DNA of 64,000 nucleotides from Kitasatospora kifunensis (GTDB lineage Bacteria; Actinomycetota; Actinomycetes; Streptomycetales; Streptomycetaceae): NCBI RefSeq assembly GCF_014203855.1, contig NZ_JACHJV010000001.1, positions 186,001 to 250,000 of the forward strand, read 5' to 3'. Shown piece by piece: positions 33,804 to 42,077 of this stretch (position 1 is its first letter; each line of letters starts with the position of its first letter). The notes under the pieces were generated by a model. It saw only the letters and a program-made list of their open reading frames with translations, ran no database searches and was not told where the DNA came from. The position numbers and the translations under genes were made by a program.

Positions 33804-34898
33804 GTGACGTCAACCCCGGCCCCGAACCACTCGGTGCCCTACCTGCGCGTGCTCGCCGCCATCCTGGTGACCTGTTGCATCGCCCTGGGAATCACGGCAT
33901 CCCCGTTCTCGACGGCCGCGGCCCACGCTGACGGGACCTGCGCCACCCAGCTCCAGTGCCTGACCCTCAAGTCCCTGAGCAACGGCCGCGCGCTCGACGT
34001 GCAGAACGGCAACATGGGCGACGGGGCCTACATCGTCACCAACTCCGCGCCCGGCTACCACGAGGCCTGGCACCTGAACGTCGACCCGTCCGACTCCTCC
34101 TTCGCCATCGTGAACAACGACACCGGCAAGTGCATCGACCTCGCCATCCTCGTGCCGGCCCTGCGCCAGCAGCCCTGCCAGGGGCAGGCCAGCCAGAAGT
34201 GGTTCTTCCAGCCGGTCGCCGGGTCCGCCGACGCGTTCATGATCCGCCACCAGGGCGACAGCACCTGCCTCGACCTCATGCTCGGCGCCAACTACGACGA
34301 CGCCTGGACCGACCAGTACGGCTGCAACGGCACGGCGAACCAGCAGTGGTCCACCGGCGCTCCGCTGGCGGCCCGGAACCTGGCCATCGACCACGCCGCC
34401 AAGCAGTGCCAGAAGGACACCTCCACCTGCTCCTGGGCGGAGAAGAGCGAGACGCCGGCGGCTCCCCTGCCGAAGATCTGCGTGTCGTCGGTCTGGTTCA
34501 ACAACACGAGCAGCGACGTCCAGCAGTCCTTCTCCGTGACCAACATGAGCGGCTGGTCCAACACCATCGGCGTCGACATGAGCACCCAGATCACGGCCGG
34601 CACCCCCGGCGGCGGCGGGCTGGTGGCAGTGGTCGGCTCCACCTTGACCACCAGTCACATCTGGGAGGGCTCGACCAGCGTCAACAACAGCGTCACCGTG
34701 GCCGTTCCGCCGCAGCAGTACGGCTGGGTGACCCTGTCCGAGCTGGCGAAGAAGGTGACCGGCAGCTGGACCTTCGACGCGCACGGGATCCCGTGGACGG
34801 CTGACGACACCCTCACCGTCCCGCTCAAGGACGACCCCAGTGGCGGCGCGACGCTCTACGTCGCCAACACCAGCCCGACCTTCACATCCTGCAGCTGA
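33804..34898 (+). CDS. Secreted ricin-type lectin with aerolysin-like (ETX/MTX2-type) C-terminal region
   Basis: The protein has 364 residues. A signal peptide (hydrophobic stretch at about residues 14-40) precedes a beta-trefoil lectin with QKW/QQW repeats (SQKWFFQP, NQQWSTG, both with Cys pairs), ending near residue 190. The C-terminal part is rich in alternating Ser/Thr strands with a glycine-rich hydrophobic segment (TPGGGGLVAVVG) followed by VPPQQYGW, features I associate with aerolysin-like beta-pore-forming proteins. The GTG start has AGAGGA upstream. If correct, it is an exported, glycan-targeted toxin; alternatively it is only a carbohydrate-binding protein. The lectin part is sure, the toxin part less so. 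Confidence 0.75.
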   Translation: MTSTPAPNHSVPYLRVLAAILVTCCIALGITASPFSTAAAHADGTCATQLQCLTLKSLSNGRALDVQNGNMGDGAYIVTNSAPGYHEAWHLNVDPSDSSFAIVNNDTGKCIDLAILVPALRQQPCQGQASQKWFFQPVAGSADAFMIRHQGDSTCLDLMLGANYDDAWTDQYGCNGTANQQWSTGAPLAARNLAIDHAAKQCQKDTSTCSWAEKSETPAAPLPKICVSSVWFNNTSSDVQQSFSVTNMSGWSNTIGVDMSTQITAGTPGGGGLVAVVGSTLTTSHIWEGSTSVNNSVTVAVPPQQYGWVTLSELAKKVTGSWTFDAHGIPWTADDTLTVPLKDDPSGGATLYVANTSPTFTSCS

Positions 34899-34924
34899 GC
34901 CCGAGCCCGGCTGAGCCCGAGTCA

Positions 34925-34974
34925 GGTTCGTGCCGCAGCGCGCCAGGGTCAACCGGCGCGCTGCGGCACGAACC
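34925..34974. terminator. Long bidirectional hairpin between the lectin gene and pxpC
   Basis: The 20-base perfect arms (34925-34944 and 34955-34974; GGTTCGTGCC... and ...GGCACGAACC) enclose a ten-base loop. The pxpC stop codon lies inside the loop, so one arm is made of the last pxpC codons. Confidence 0.88.
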
Positions 34975-35812
34975 GCACCGGGGTGCCGGCCGGCGCCTGG
35001 GCTGCCGCGGGCAGGGCGGCCGCGGGCACCACGCCGATCACCGGATAGCCGCCGGTGGTCGGGTGGTCGGCGAGGAAGACCACCGGGCGGCCGTTGGGCG
35101 GGACCTGGACGGCACCCAGCACCATTCCCTCGCTGGGCAGTTCGCGCTCGACCAGGCGCTCCAGCGGCGGGCCGCCAAGGCGCAGGCCGATCCGGTTGCT
35201 GGCGGTCGAGACGCGGTAGTCGCACCTGGCCAGGGTCGTGACGGCAGCCGCGGTGAACCAGTCGTCACGCGGGCCCAGCACCAGCGGCAGGACCAGCCGC
35301 CGCGGCGGAGCCGGCCAGGGCACGACGTCCGCCTCGGCCGGCGGACGGAGCCGCTCGCCGCCGAGCGGCAGCCGGTCCGAGCGGGCCAACGGCGCCGGGC
35401 CCAGGCCCGAGAGCAGATCGGTCGACCGGCTGCCGAGCACCGTTTCGGCGCCGATCCCGCCCGAGAACGCCAGGTAGCTGCGGACCCCGCAGGTGGCGGC
35501 GCCGACCTCCAGGAGCGAGCCGGCGGCCAGCCGCACCGGGGCACCCCACGCGGCGGGCCGGCCGTCCACCCGCACGGCGCACGGCGCTCCGGTCACGGCC
35601 GCCACCACCGCGCGGTGCACCCGCACCGCACAGCCCAGGACGGTGGTCTCCAGCGTGGCCGCCTCGGCGGGGTTGCCCACCAGGAGGTTGGCCAGCCGAT
35701 GGGCCGGGCGGTCCAGCGCCCCCGAGCGCGGGACGCCGAGGTGCGCGTGGCCGGGCCGGCCCAGGTCCTGAACGGTCGTCAGCAGGCCCGCGTGGACGAC
35801 GGTGAGAGTCAT
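34949..35812 (-). CDS. pxpC: 5-oxoprolinase subunit C (PxpC/KipA-like, biotin-dependent carboxyltransferase-fold)
   Basis: The protein has 287 residues with the family start TVQDLGRPGHAHLGVPRSG, later FSGGIG, LGPRDDWF and ADHPTTGGYPVIGVV. PxpC acts with PxpA and PxpB to hydrolyse 5-oxoproline (pyroglutamate) to glutamate with ATP. ATG at 35812 overlaps the pxpB stop (ATGA). It is the last gene of gntR-pxpB-pxpC. The third subunit, PxpA, is not in the window. Confidence 0.92.
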   Translation of the reverse strand: MTLTVVHAGLLTTVQDLGRPGHAHLGVPRSGALDRPAHRLANLLVGNPAEAATLETTVLGCAVRVHRAVVAAVTGAPCAVRVDGRPAAWGAPVRLAAGSLLEVGAATCGVRSYLAFSGGIGAETVLGSRSTDLLSGLGPAPLARSDRLPLGGERLRPPAEADVVPWPAPPRRLVLPLVLGPRDDWFTAAAVTTLARCDYRVSTASNRIGLRLGGPPLERLVERELPSEGMVLGAVQVPPNGRPVVFLADHPTTGGYPVIGVVPAAALPAAAQAPAGTPVRFVPQRAG

Positions 35813-36504
35813 CTGCCCGCCGCGCCTTCGGTGTCCGCACTGCCGTCGGCGTCACTGCCATCAGCGTCACTACCGTCGGCGGGCTCGCGACCCCCCGCGA
35901 TGACGAACCGGACCCGGGCGCCCGGGGCGAACAGCGCGGCGGGCTCGCGGCCCGGATCCCACAGAACGGCGTCGGTGCTCCCGATCAACTGCCAACCTCC
36001 CGGCGAGGAACGCGGATAGATGCCGGTGTAGGCCCCGGCCAGCGCGATCGACCCGGCCGGGACCGCGGTGCGCGGCACCGCCCGCCGGGGTACGTGGTAC
36101 TGCTCACCGAGTCCGGTCAGATAGCCGAAGCCGGGCGCGAAGCCGCCGAAGGCGACCCGGTAGTGCGCGGCGCTGTGGATGTGGGCGACCTCCTCCTCGC
36201 GGACCCCCCAGAGCGCGGCGACCGTCGACAGGTCCTCGCCGTCGTAGCGCACCGGGATGGTGATGACCTCACCCGCGGTGGGCGGCAGCGGCGGCACCCG
36301 TCGACCGACCAGTTCACGGGCCAGGCCGCGCGGGTCGTCCAGGCCGTCCAGCAGGACGGTCCGCGCGGCCGGCACGATCTCCCGCACCGGTGGCAGTCGC
36401 GAGGCCGCGCGCAGGCGCAGCAGTTCGGCGTGGAGTGCGGCGGTCTCCTGCGGGGAGTCGAGCTCGATCAGCAGCGCGTCCAGCCCGACCGGCAGCGCCC
36501 TCAT
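35809..36504 (-). CDS. pxpB: 5-oxoprolinase subunit B (PxpB/KipI-like)
   Basis: The protein has 231 residues with the KipI-type motifs: IPVRYDGEDLSTVA, FGGFAPGFGYLTGL, VPRRAVPRTAVPAGSIALAG and GGWQLIG. The last 20 or so residues are a low-complexity Asp/Gly/Ser repeat tail (DGSDADGS) that is unusual for the family. The start ATG overlaps the regulator stop as ATGA. Its role is the kinase-like subunit of ATP-dependent 5-oxoprolinase. Confidence 0.92.
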   Translation of the reverse strand: MRALPVGLDALLIELDSPQETAALHAELLRLRAASRLPPVREIVPAARTVLLDGLDDPRGLARELVGRRVPPLPPTAGEVITIPVRYDGEDLSTVAALWGVREEEVAHIHSAAHYRVAFGGFAPGFGYLTGLGEQYHVPRRAVPRTAVPAGSIALAGAYTGIYPRSSPGGWQLIGSTDAVLWDPGREPAALFAPGARVRFVIAGGREPADGSDADGSDADGSADTEGAAGR

Positions 36505-37226
36505 CCGGTCGTCTCCGTCATGGCGTTCACGATCACCCTGCGCGCGTCGTCCAGATACCTCGTCAGCTCGACCTCGACGTCGTCCCTCGCGCCCGACTCC
36601 AGCAGCCCGGCCAGCGCCTGGTTCCAGCGCAGAAAGGGCTCGTGCAGAGCCTGCGCGTCCGACACCGCGCCGAAGGCCAGGCGCAGTTCGGCCAGCAGCC
36701 GCTCCATGCAGTCGTCGATCCGCTCACTGCCGGCCAACGCGGCGATCGCCTGGTGGAAGCGCAGGTCGGCGGTGCCGACCGCGACCCAGTCGCCGCGTTC
36801 CTCGGCCGCCTCGGCGTTGGCCAGCGCGACCCGCACGGCGGCCATGCGCTGCGGCGCGGCGTGTGGCGCGCTGCGGACACCGACCAGTTCCAGGGCCAGG
36901 CGCAGGGTGAAGATGTCGGCCACGTCCTCGGGGCGCAGGACCCGGACGAAGACGCCGCGGTTCAACTCGTGCACGAGCAGGCGCTGGTCGACCAGCAGCC
37001 GGAAGGCCTCCCGCAGCGTGTTGCGCGAGACCGCGAGCGCCTCGCCGAGCGCCTCCTCGGAGAGCCTGGTGCCGGGGGCCAGGCGTCCCTCGGTGATGTG
37101 CTCGCACAGCAGCTCGGCCACCCGCTGCGCCGCGCTGGTGCGCCCCAGTCGCCCGCGGTCGGCCGCGATGGCGCTGAACTCCCCGGTCATGCCCCGTTCG
37201 TCCGAGACCACGGCGGCCCTCCTCAT
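36501..37226 (-). CDS. GntR-family (FCD-type) regulator of the pyroglutamate locus
   Basis: The protein has 241 residues: an N-terminal winged helix with the GntR pattern (LAPGTRLSEEALGEALAVSRNTLREAFRLL) and an all-helical FCD ligand-binding domain (DVADIFTLRLALE, DLRFHQAIAALAGS). It heads the pxpBC operon and diverges from the DUF969/DUF979/pcp operon, so it probably controls both in response to an organic acid such as 5-oxoproline. Start 37226 is tentative; Met at 37190 is an alternative. The 176-base divergent gap contains GATAGACCGATCGGTCCGAT, which may include its operator. Confidence 0.88.
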   Translation of the reverse strand: MRRAAVVSDERGMTGEFSAIAADRGRLGRTSAAQRVAELLCEHITEGRLAPGTRLSEEALGEALAVSRNTLREAFRLLVDQRLLVHELNRGVFVRVLRPEDVADIFTLRLALELVGVRSAPHAAPQRMAAVRVALANAEAAEERGDWVAVGTADLRFHQAIAALAGSERIDDCMERLLAELRLAFGAVSDAQALHEPFLRWNQALAGLLESGARDDVEVELTRYLDDARRVIVNAMTETTG

Positions 37227-37402
37227 CCGAGTCAGTGCGATAGACCGATCGGTCCGATCAAGCGGCCCGTATCCGATCCGTTAGCGACAGAACGGTACAC
37301 CGACTCTTGTGGGATTGTTCAACAATCCCCTAGCCTCGGCTCAACTCTCCCCCAGGGCCTCCCCCACAAGGTCGGGACCTCCTCCGGAAGGTGGCCAAGA
37401 GC

Positions 37403-38155
37403 GTGATCGTTCTCTTCGGCATCCTCGTCGTGGTGGCAGGATTCGCCACCAGGCGCAACCCCCTGTTGATCGTCGGCATCGCAGGCGTCGTCACCGGCCT
37501 GCTGGGCGGTCTGACGCCCATGAAGGTCCTGGCAGCCTTCGGCACCGGCTTCGCCGCCAGTCGATCGGTGACCATCTTCGTCATCGTCGTGCCGATCATC
37601 GGACTGCTGGAGCACGGCGGCCTGCAGGAGCAGGCCCGCACCCTGATCGGCAAACTCGGCGCCCTCAGCGCCGGGCGCCTGCTGGTGATCTATCTGATCC
37701 TGCGTCAACTCTCCGCAGCCCTGGGCCTCACCGGCCTGGGCGGCCCGGCCCAGGCGGTGCGCCCGATGGTCGTGCCGATGGCGGAGGCCGCCGTCGAACG
37801 CAAGCACGGGACGCTCTCGGAGCGGGCGCGCGAGCGGGTCCGCTCCTACGCCGCCAGCGCCGACACGGTCGGGCTGTTCTTCGGCGAGGACTGCTTCCTC
37901 GCGGTCGGCTCGGTCCTGCTGATCACCGGCTTCGCCAACGCCACCTACCACACGCACCTGGAACCGACCCAGCTCGCCCTGTGGGCCATCCCCACCGCCG
38001 CGTGCGCGACCCTCATCCACGGCGCCCAACTGCTGCGCCTGGACCGTTCCCTCGACTCACTCGCCGCGCAGGCATCGCTCGAACGGGGGCTGCCGGCAGC
38101 GGTCGGGCGCCGGACCGCCAAGGCCGACCACAACCCCGCGCAGGAGGCGAAATGA
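37403..38155 (+). CDS. DUF969 membrane protein (probable transporter subunit)
   Basis: The protein has about 250 residues, mostly hydrophobic helices, beginning MIVLFGILVVVAGF, with RNPLLIVGIAGVVTGLLGG and SRSVTIFVIVVPIIGLLEHGGLQEQA. DUF969 and DUF979 proteins occur as pairs next to 5-oxoprolinase and pyroglutamyl-peptidase genes and are thought to form a transporter. I chose GTG 37403 because GGAAGG lies upstream at a fitting distance; GTG 37391 is in frame but too close. It overlaps DUF979 by ATGA. Confidence 0.88.
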   Translation: MIVLFGILVVVAGFATRRNPLLIVGIAGVVTGLLGGLTPMKVLAAFGTGFAASRSVTIFVIVVPIIGLLEHGGLQEQARTLIGKLGALSAGRLLVIYLILRQLSAALGLTGLGGPAQAVRPMVVPMAEAAVERKHGTLSERARERVRSYAASADTVGLFFGEDCFLAVGSVLLITGFANATYHTHLEPTQLALWAIPTAACATLIHGAQLLRLDRSLDSLAAQASLERGLPAAVGRRTAKADHNPAQEAK

Positions 38156-39120
38156 TCCAGGCAGAGTGGCTGTACTGGCTGGTGGGCGCTCTCTTCCTGG
38201 CGGTGGCCGCGCAAATGGCGACCGACCGCAGCAACCCCAAGCGGTTCGGCTCCGCGGCCTTCTGGGGACTGCTCGGGCTGAGCTTCGTCTACGGCACCTG
38301 GGTGGCCCGCAAGACCGCTCCCGCCGCCCCGCTCGGCGCTGCCGTGCTCATCATGATCGTGCTGGCCGGCTGCGGGTTCACCGGGCGCGGTGCACCGCGG
38401 ACCCCGAGTCCCGAGCAGCGCACCGCCTCCGCGGCCAGGCTCGGCAACCGGCTCTTCATTCCCGCCCTGACCATCCCGCTGGTCGCCGTGGTGTGCTCAA
38501 CCCTGGCCAAGCACTGGCGGATCGGCGGCCGCCCCCTGCTGCAGACCGGCAGCGAGACGATCGTGGGGCTGGGGCTGGGAGCGCTGATCGCCCTGGCCGT
38601 CGCCCTGCTGCTGATGCGCGAGCGCAATCCGAACGTCGCCCTGCACGCCGGACGCGGCCTGCTCGAGTCGATCGGCTGGGCCCTGCTGCTGCCCCAACTC
38701 CTCTCCGTGCTCGGGTCGATCTTCCAGGTGGCCGGCGTCGGCACCCAGGTCGGCAAGCTCACCACCCACATCCTGCCCGGCGACAACAAGTACCTCGCGG
38801 TGGTGCTCTACTGCGTCGGCATGGCCCTGTTCACCGTCATCATGGGCAACGCCTTCGCCGCCTTCCCCGTGATGACCGCCGCGATCGGCTGGCCGATCCT
38901 GGTCACCCAACTGCACGGCGACCCGGCCGTGGTGCTGGCCGTCGGCATGCTGGCGGGCTTCTGCGGCACCCTGGTCACGCCGATGGCCGCCAACTTCAAC
39001 CTGGTACCGGCGGCGCTGCTCGAACTCAAGGACCAGTACGGACCGATCAAGGCCCAGATCCCCACCGCGGGGGCCCTGTTGGTCTGCAACATCGCCATCA
39101 TCGCGTTCTTCGCCTTCTGA
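38152..39120 (+). CDS. DUF979 membrane protein (probable transporter subunit, partner of DUF969)
   Basis: This is a 322-residue integral membrane protein. The N-terminal helix is LYWLVGALFLAVAAQMA, and the C-terminal half has conserved VIMGNAFAAFPVMTAAIG and GFCGTLVTPMAANFNLVPA segments. The start overlaps the DUF969 stop (ATGA) with AGGAGG upstream. Together with DUF969 it probably moves 5-oxoproline or a related dicarboxylate-like compound, inferred from linkage to pcp and pxpBC. Confidence 0.88.
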   Translation: MIQAEWLYWLVGALFLAVAAQMATDRSNPKRFGSAAFWGLLGLSFVYGTWVARKTAPAAPLGAAVLIMIVLAGCGFTGRGAPRTPSPEQRTASAARLGNRLFIPALTIPLVAVVCSTLAKHWRIGGRPLLQTGSETIVGLGLGALIALAVALLLMRERNPNVALHAGRGLLESIGWALLLPQLLSVLGSIFQVAGVGTQVGKLTTHILPGDNKYLAVVLYCVGMALFTVIMGNAFAAFPVMTAAIGWPILVTQLHGDPAVVLAVGMLAGFCGTLVTPMAANFNLVPAALLELKDQYGPIKAQIPTAGALLVCNIAIIAFFAF

Positions 39121-39174
39121 GCCCCGCCCTGCCGACCCGCCGACCTACCGACCCGCCGAGAGGTGGCACCACTG

Positions 39175-39819
39175 ATGTCCCGAGTCCTGCTCACCGGCTT
39201 CGAGCCCTTCGCCGGCGCCACCCGCAACCCCTCCTGGGAGGCCGTGCGCCTGGTCGCGGCCGAGGCACCCGACGGCCTGGAGGTGACACCGCTTCAGCTC
39301 AGCTGCGTCTTCGACCAGGCGATCGACGAACTGCGCCGCGCGGTCCGGGAGGTCGAGCCGGAGCTGGTGGTCTGCGTCGGCCAGGCCCACGGCCGTCCCG
39401 ACCTCACCGTCGAACGCGTCGCGATCAACATCAACGACGCACGCATCCCCGACAACGCCGGCCGCCAACCGGTCGACGAACCGGTGGTGCCCGGCGGCCC
39501 CGCCGCCTACTTCGCCACCCTGCCGGTCAAGGCGTGCGTCGCCGCCGTGCGCGAGGCGGGCCTGCCCGCCTCGCTGTCGCACACCGCCGGGACCTTCGTC
39601 TGCAACCACGTCTTCTACGCCCTGATGCACCTGCTCGCCACCGAGCGGCCGACCACCCGGGGCGGCTTCGTCCACGTCCCCTCGCTGCCCGAACAGGTCC
39701 TGGACCAGGCGACACCCTCCCTGCCGACCGCCTCGGTCGCGCACGGGCTGCGCGCCCTGCTCGCCACCGCCGCCGTGCGCCGCACCGACCTGCACACCCT
39801 GGAGGGCACCACGCACTGA
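39175..39819 (+). CDS. pcp: Pyroglutamyl-peptidase I (pyrrolidone-carboxylate peptidase)
   Basis: The protein has 214 residues. It begins MSRVLLTGFEPFAGATRNPS, the family signature. The catalytic triad is visible: Glu in RPDLTVERVAININ, Cys in SHTAGTFVCNHVFYAL, and His in GFVHVPSLPEQ. The enzyme removes N-terminal pyroglutamate from peptides, releasing 5-oxoproline for the neighbouring 5-oxoprolinase subunits. Start 39175 was chosen because GAGAGGTGG precedes it. It is third in the DUF969-DUF979-pcp operon. Confidence 0.96.
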   Translation: MSRVLLTGFEPFAGATRNPSWEAVRLVAAEAPDGLEVTPLQLSCVFDQAIDELRRAVREVEPELVVCVGQAHGRPDLTVERVAININDARIPDNAGRQPVDEPVVPGGPAAYFATLPVKACVAAVREAGLPASLSHTAGTFVCNHVFYALMHLLATERPTTRGGFVHVPSLPEQVLDQATPSLPTASVAHGLRALLATAAVRRTDLHTLEGTTH

Positions 39820-39839
39820 CAGCCCCGCTCCTGCGTGAG

Positions 39840-40059
39840 CCCTCCAGTACGGGGAGTCATAGTTGATGGTTTTTCAGACAAGGGTTTGAACAGATCACGG
39901 AGTTGTTACTAAGGTCGACAACCAGACCGCCGCGACAGTGATCATCCGACCCGGATGGCCGCGGAGGTTACCGCCGAGTCTGGAAAGCAGTACGGGCAGT
40001 TGACTGCCCGGCAGACGGGGAGTCCTCACGGGGGAGGGCGGTCGAAGGAAGAAGGATTC
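39840..40059 (+). promoter_or_regulatory. Upstream region/leader of the NlpC/P60 gene
   Basis: The 240-base gap ahead of the cell-wall hydrolase holds a compact hairpin CGGGCAGT..ACTGCCCG at 39993-40010 and an A/T-richer part near 39865-39915 that could hold a promoter. Streptomyces cell-wall hydrolase genes often have long regulated leaders, some with c-di-AMP (ydaO) riboswitches. I could not confirm that consensus here. Confidence 0.35.
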
Positions 40060-41250
40060 GTGGCGTCCCATCGTCGTCCCAAGCCCGTCGGCCGTACTCG
40101 TGCGTCGATCCTGACCGCCGCCGCCGCGACCGCCGTGGCGATCTCCTCGCAGGGCGCGGCGCACGCCGACCCGGCGCCCTCGCTCGACCAGGTCAAGTCG
40201 CAGGTCGACGACCTGAACCACCAGGCCGAGCAGGCCACGCAGCAGTACGACGGCGCGCAGGAGAAACAGCAGACGCTGCAGAAGCAGGTCGGCGACCTGC
40301 AGGACCAGGTGGCGCGGCAGCAGGACCAGGTGACCAACCTGCAGTCCGGACTGGCCACGGTGGCCGCCGACCAGTACGCCAGCAACGGCATCTCGCCGAC
40401 CGTGCAGCTCATGCTCTCCACCAAGCCGGACGGCTTCCTGAGCCAGGCCAGCTCGGTCAACCAGATGAACAGCACCGAGTCCGAGACGCTCAAGCAGCTC
40501 CAGGAGCAGCAGCGCAAGCTCGACCAGAACAAGGCCGAGACGCAGAGCAAGCTCACCGAGCTGGACGCCACCACCCAGCAGCTGAAGTCCGCCAAGGACA
40601 CTGTCCAGGCGAAGCTGAAGCAGGCCCAGGACCTGCTCAACACGCTCACCGAGCAGCAGCGCCAGGCGATGGCCGCCGCGGACGCGAAGGCCGCAGCCGA
40701 CGCCAAGGCGGCCGCGGACAAGGCCGCGGCCGACGCGAAGACCGCCGCCGACGCCAAGGCCCAGGCCGACGCGCAGGCCGCCTCGCGCGGCTCGTCCCGC
40801 ACCGACCTGGGCAGCACCAACGCCCCCGGCAGCCCGAGTGCCCCCGGCACCACCGCCCCCAGCACCCCCAGCACCCCGAGTGCTCCGAGCGCCGGCAACT
40901 CGGCCGCGCAGGCCGCGATCGCCGCCGCCGAGAGCCGGCTCGGGATGCCCTACGTCTCCGGCGCCACCGGCCCGTCCGCCTTCGACTGCTCGGGCCTGAT
41001 GCAGTGGGCCTACGCGCAGGCCGGCATCTCGCTGCCGCGCACCTCCCAGGAGCAGGCCACCTACGGGACCAACCTCGGCACCAACATCGCCAACGCCCAG
41101 CCCGGCGACCTGATCATCTACTTCAGCAACAGGAGCCACGTGGGCATGTACGTCGGCGGCGGCCAGATCATCCACGCCCCGAAGCCCGGCGCGGTGGTCC
41201 ACTTCGAGTCCGCCACGGTGATGACGATCAACGCGATCATCCGCCCCTGA
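40060..41250 (+). CDS. Secreted NlpC/P60 peptidoglycan endopeptidase with coiled-coil region
   Basis: The protein has 396 residues. A signal peptide (ending near HADPAPS) is followed by a long coiled coil rich in Gln (about residues 45-215), an Ala/Lys repeat (ADAKAAADAKAAADKAAAD), a Ser/Pro/Gly linker, and a C-terminal NlpC/P60 domain. The catalytic Cys is in SAFDCSGLMQWAY and the His in SHVGMYVGGGQIIHAP. It cleaves cell-wall stem peptides outside the membrane. The GTG start has GAAGGAAGAAGGA just upstream. It resembles the RipA-like wall hydrolases of Streptomyces. Confidence 0.95.
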   Translation: MASHRRPKPVGRTRASILTAAAATAVAISSQGAAHADPAPSLDQVKSQVDDLNHQAEQATQQYDGAQEKQQTLQKQVGDLQDQVARQQDQVTNLQSGLATVAADQYASNGISPTVQLMLSTKPDGFLSQASSVNQMNSTESETLKQLQEQQRKLDQNKAETQSKLTELDATTQQLKSAKDTVQAKLKQAQDLLNTLTEQQRQAMAAADAKAAADAKAAADKAAADAKTAADAKAQADAQAASRGSSRTDLGSTNAPGSPSAPGTTAPSTPSTPSAPSAGNSAAQAAIAAAESRLGMPYVSGATGPSAFDCSGLMQWAYAQAGISLPRTSQEQATYGTNLGTNIANAQPGDLIIYFSNRSHVGMYVGGGQIIHAPKPGAVVHFESATVMTINAIIRP

Positions 41251-41260
41251 CCCACCGTCA

Positions 41261-41281
41261 CTCCGCCGTTCCCCGGCGGAG
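41261..41281 (+). terminator. Hairpin after the NlpC/P60 gene
   Basis: CTCCGCCG and CGGCGGAG pair around a five-base loop, ten bases past the stop. Confidence 0.6.
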
Positions 41282-41484
41282 CCCTCCGCCTGTCACCGGG
41301 GACGGAACGGCCGACCGAAGCACGCTGCGCCACAGCAGCCGCCCGGTCGGCCGTTTCGGCCTGCGCCGGGAGCGTCGGGGCCAGGGTCTGCCCGGCGGAT
41401 CCTGCCGGGCGCGCGACGCCGGCCCGCAGCGCCGGCTGCTGATGTCGCCGTGCGCCTGGATAATGTCCCTGAGGAGGTTCGATC

Positions 41485-41760
41485 ATGCTTGCTGGTCCGG
41501 GGTTCTGGGATACGGAGATCGCACGTGCGGGCTGGTCGCGGGTACAGGCGCCAGAGCTCGCGGCATTTCCGGAGACGGCGGCGCGCGGCAGCGCATGGGG
41601 CAGGAACTTCTACGTGCGCGGCCGCGAACGGCTGGTTCTCGAGTGGTCCGATGCGGTGACGCTGTCCGCGGTCCTGCTCAACGGCGAGCAGCGCCCGGTG
41701 GGGACGGCGGAGGAGCTGTCGGCCGTCATCCAGGCGGGCAGACCCGCAGGACCGGGCTGA
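41485..41760 (+). CDS. Small conserved-looking hypothetical protein
   Basis: The 91-residue protein starts at ATG 41485 with a strong GAGGAGG ribosome binding site. It is Trp- and Arg-containing, soluble, and shows no motif I recognise (WGRNFYVRGRERLVLEWSDAV in the middle). It stands alone between the wall hydrolase and a relic on the other strand. The good start signal and typical codon use support a real gene. Confidence 0.65.
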   Translation: MLAGPGFWDTEIARAGWSRVQAPELAAFPETAARGSAWGRNFYVRGRERLVLEWSDAVTLSAVLLNGEQRPVGTAEELSAVIQAGRPAGPG

Positions 41761-41761
41761 C

Positions 41762-41942
41762 CCGCTACCGACGTCACCCGGGTGGCGTAACGCAGGCAGG
41801 AGCTCACGACGAGGAACGGCCACACGGTCTGCACACCCGTCAAGGTGCGCTCGGCCAGGCCTGCGGTGCCGTGCTCGCGCAGGCTGAACAGGAACCACAG
41901 CGCGGCGACGGGCGTCAACGCGGCCACCGCGTTCGACGCCAC
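41762..41942 (-). pseudogene. Fragment of a DUF998-like membrane protein
   Basis: The minus-strand translation contains SNAVAALTPVAALWFLFSLR and then a helix TVWPFLVVSSCLRYATRV, which looks like the C-terminal end of a small membrane protein (DUF998-like). No matching N-terminal part is found upstream (41943-42077), so I call it a relic. The rest of the 317-base gap between 41761 and 42077 shows nothing. Confidence 0.4.
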
Positions 41943-42077
41943 CGGCCGCAGCCCCCCACGGACCGCGTCGGCCGCAGTCGGCGGCCGGGTGGGCCAAAGG
42001 GGTGAACCTCCCCGGCCTCGCAGCGCGGCCGGGCCGAGCCGGCGCCGCGAGGGGGGTCAGGCCAGTGCTGCGGGGGG

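Noticed and set aside
39840..40059. ydaO-type c-di-AMP riboswitch before the NlpC/P60 gene
   Set aside because: The context fits, but the conserved core could not be found by eye; only a hairpin is certain. A covariance-model search would decide.
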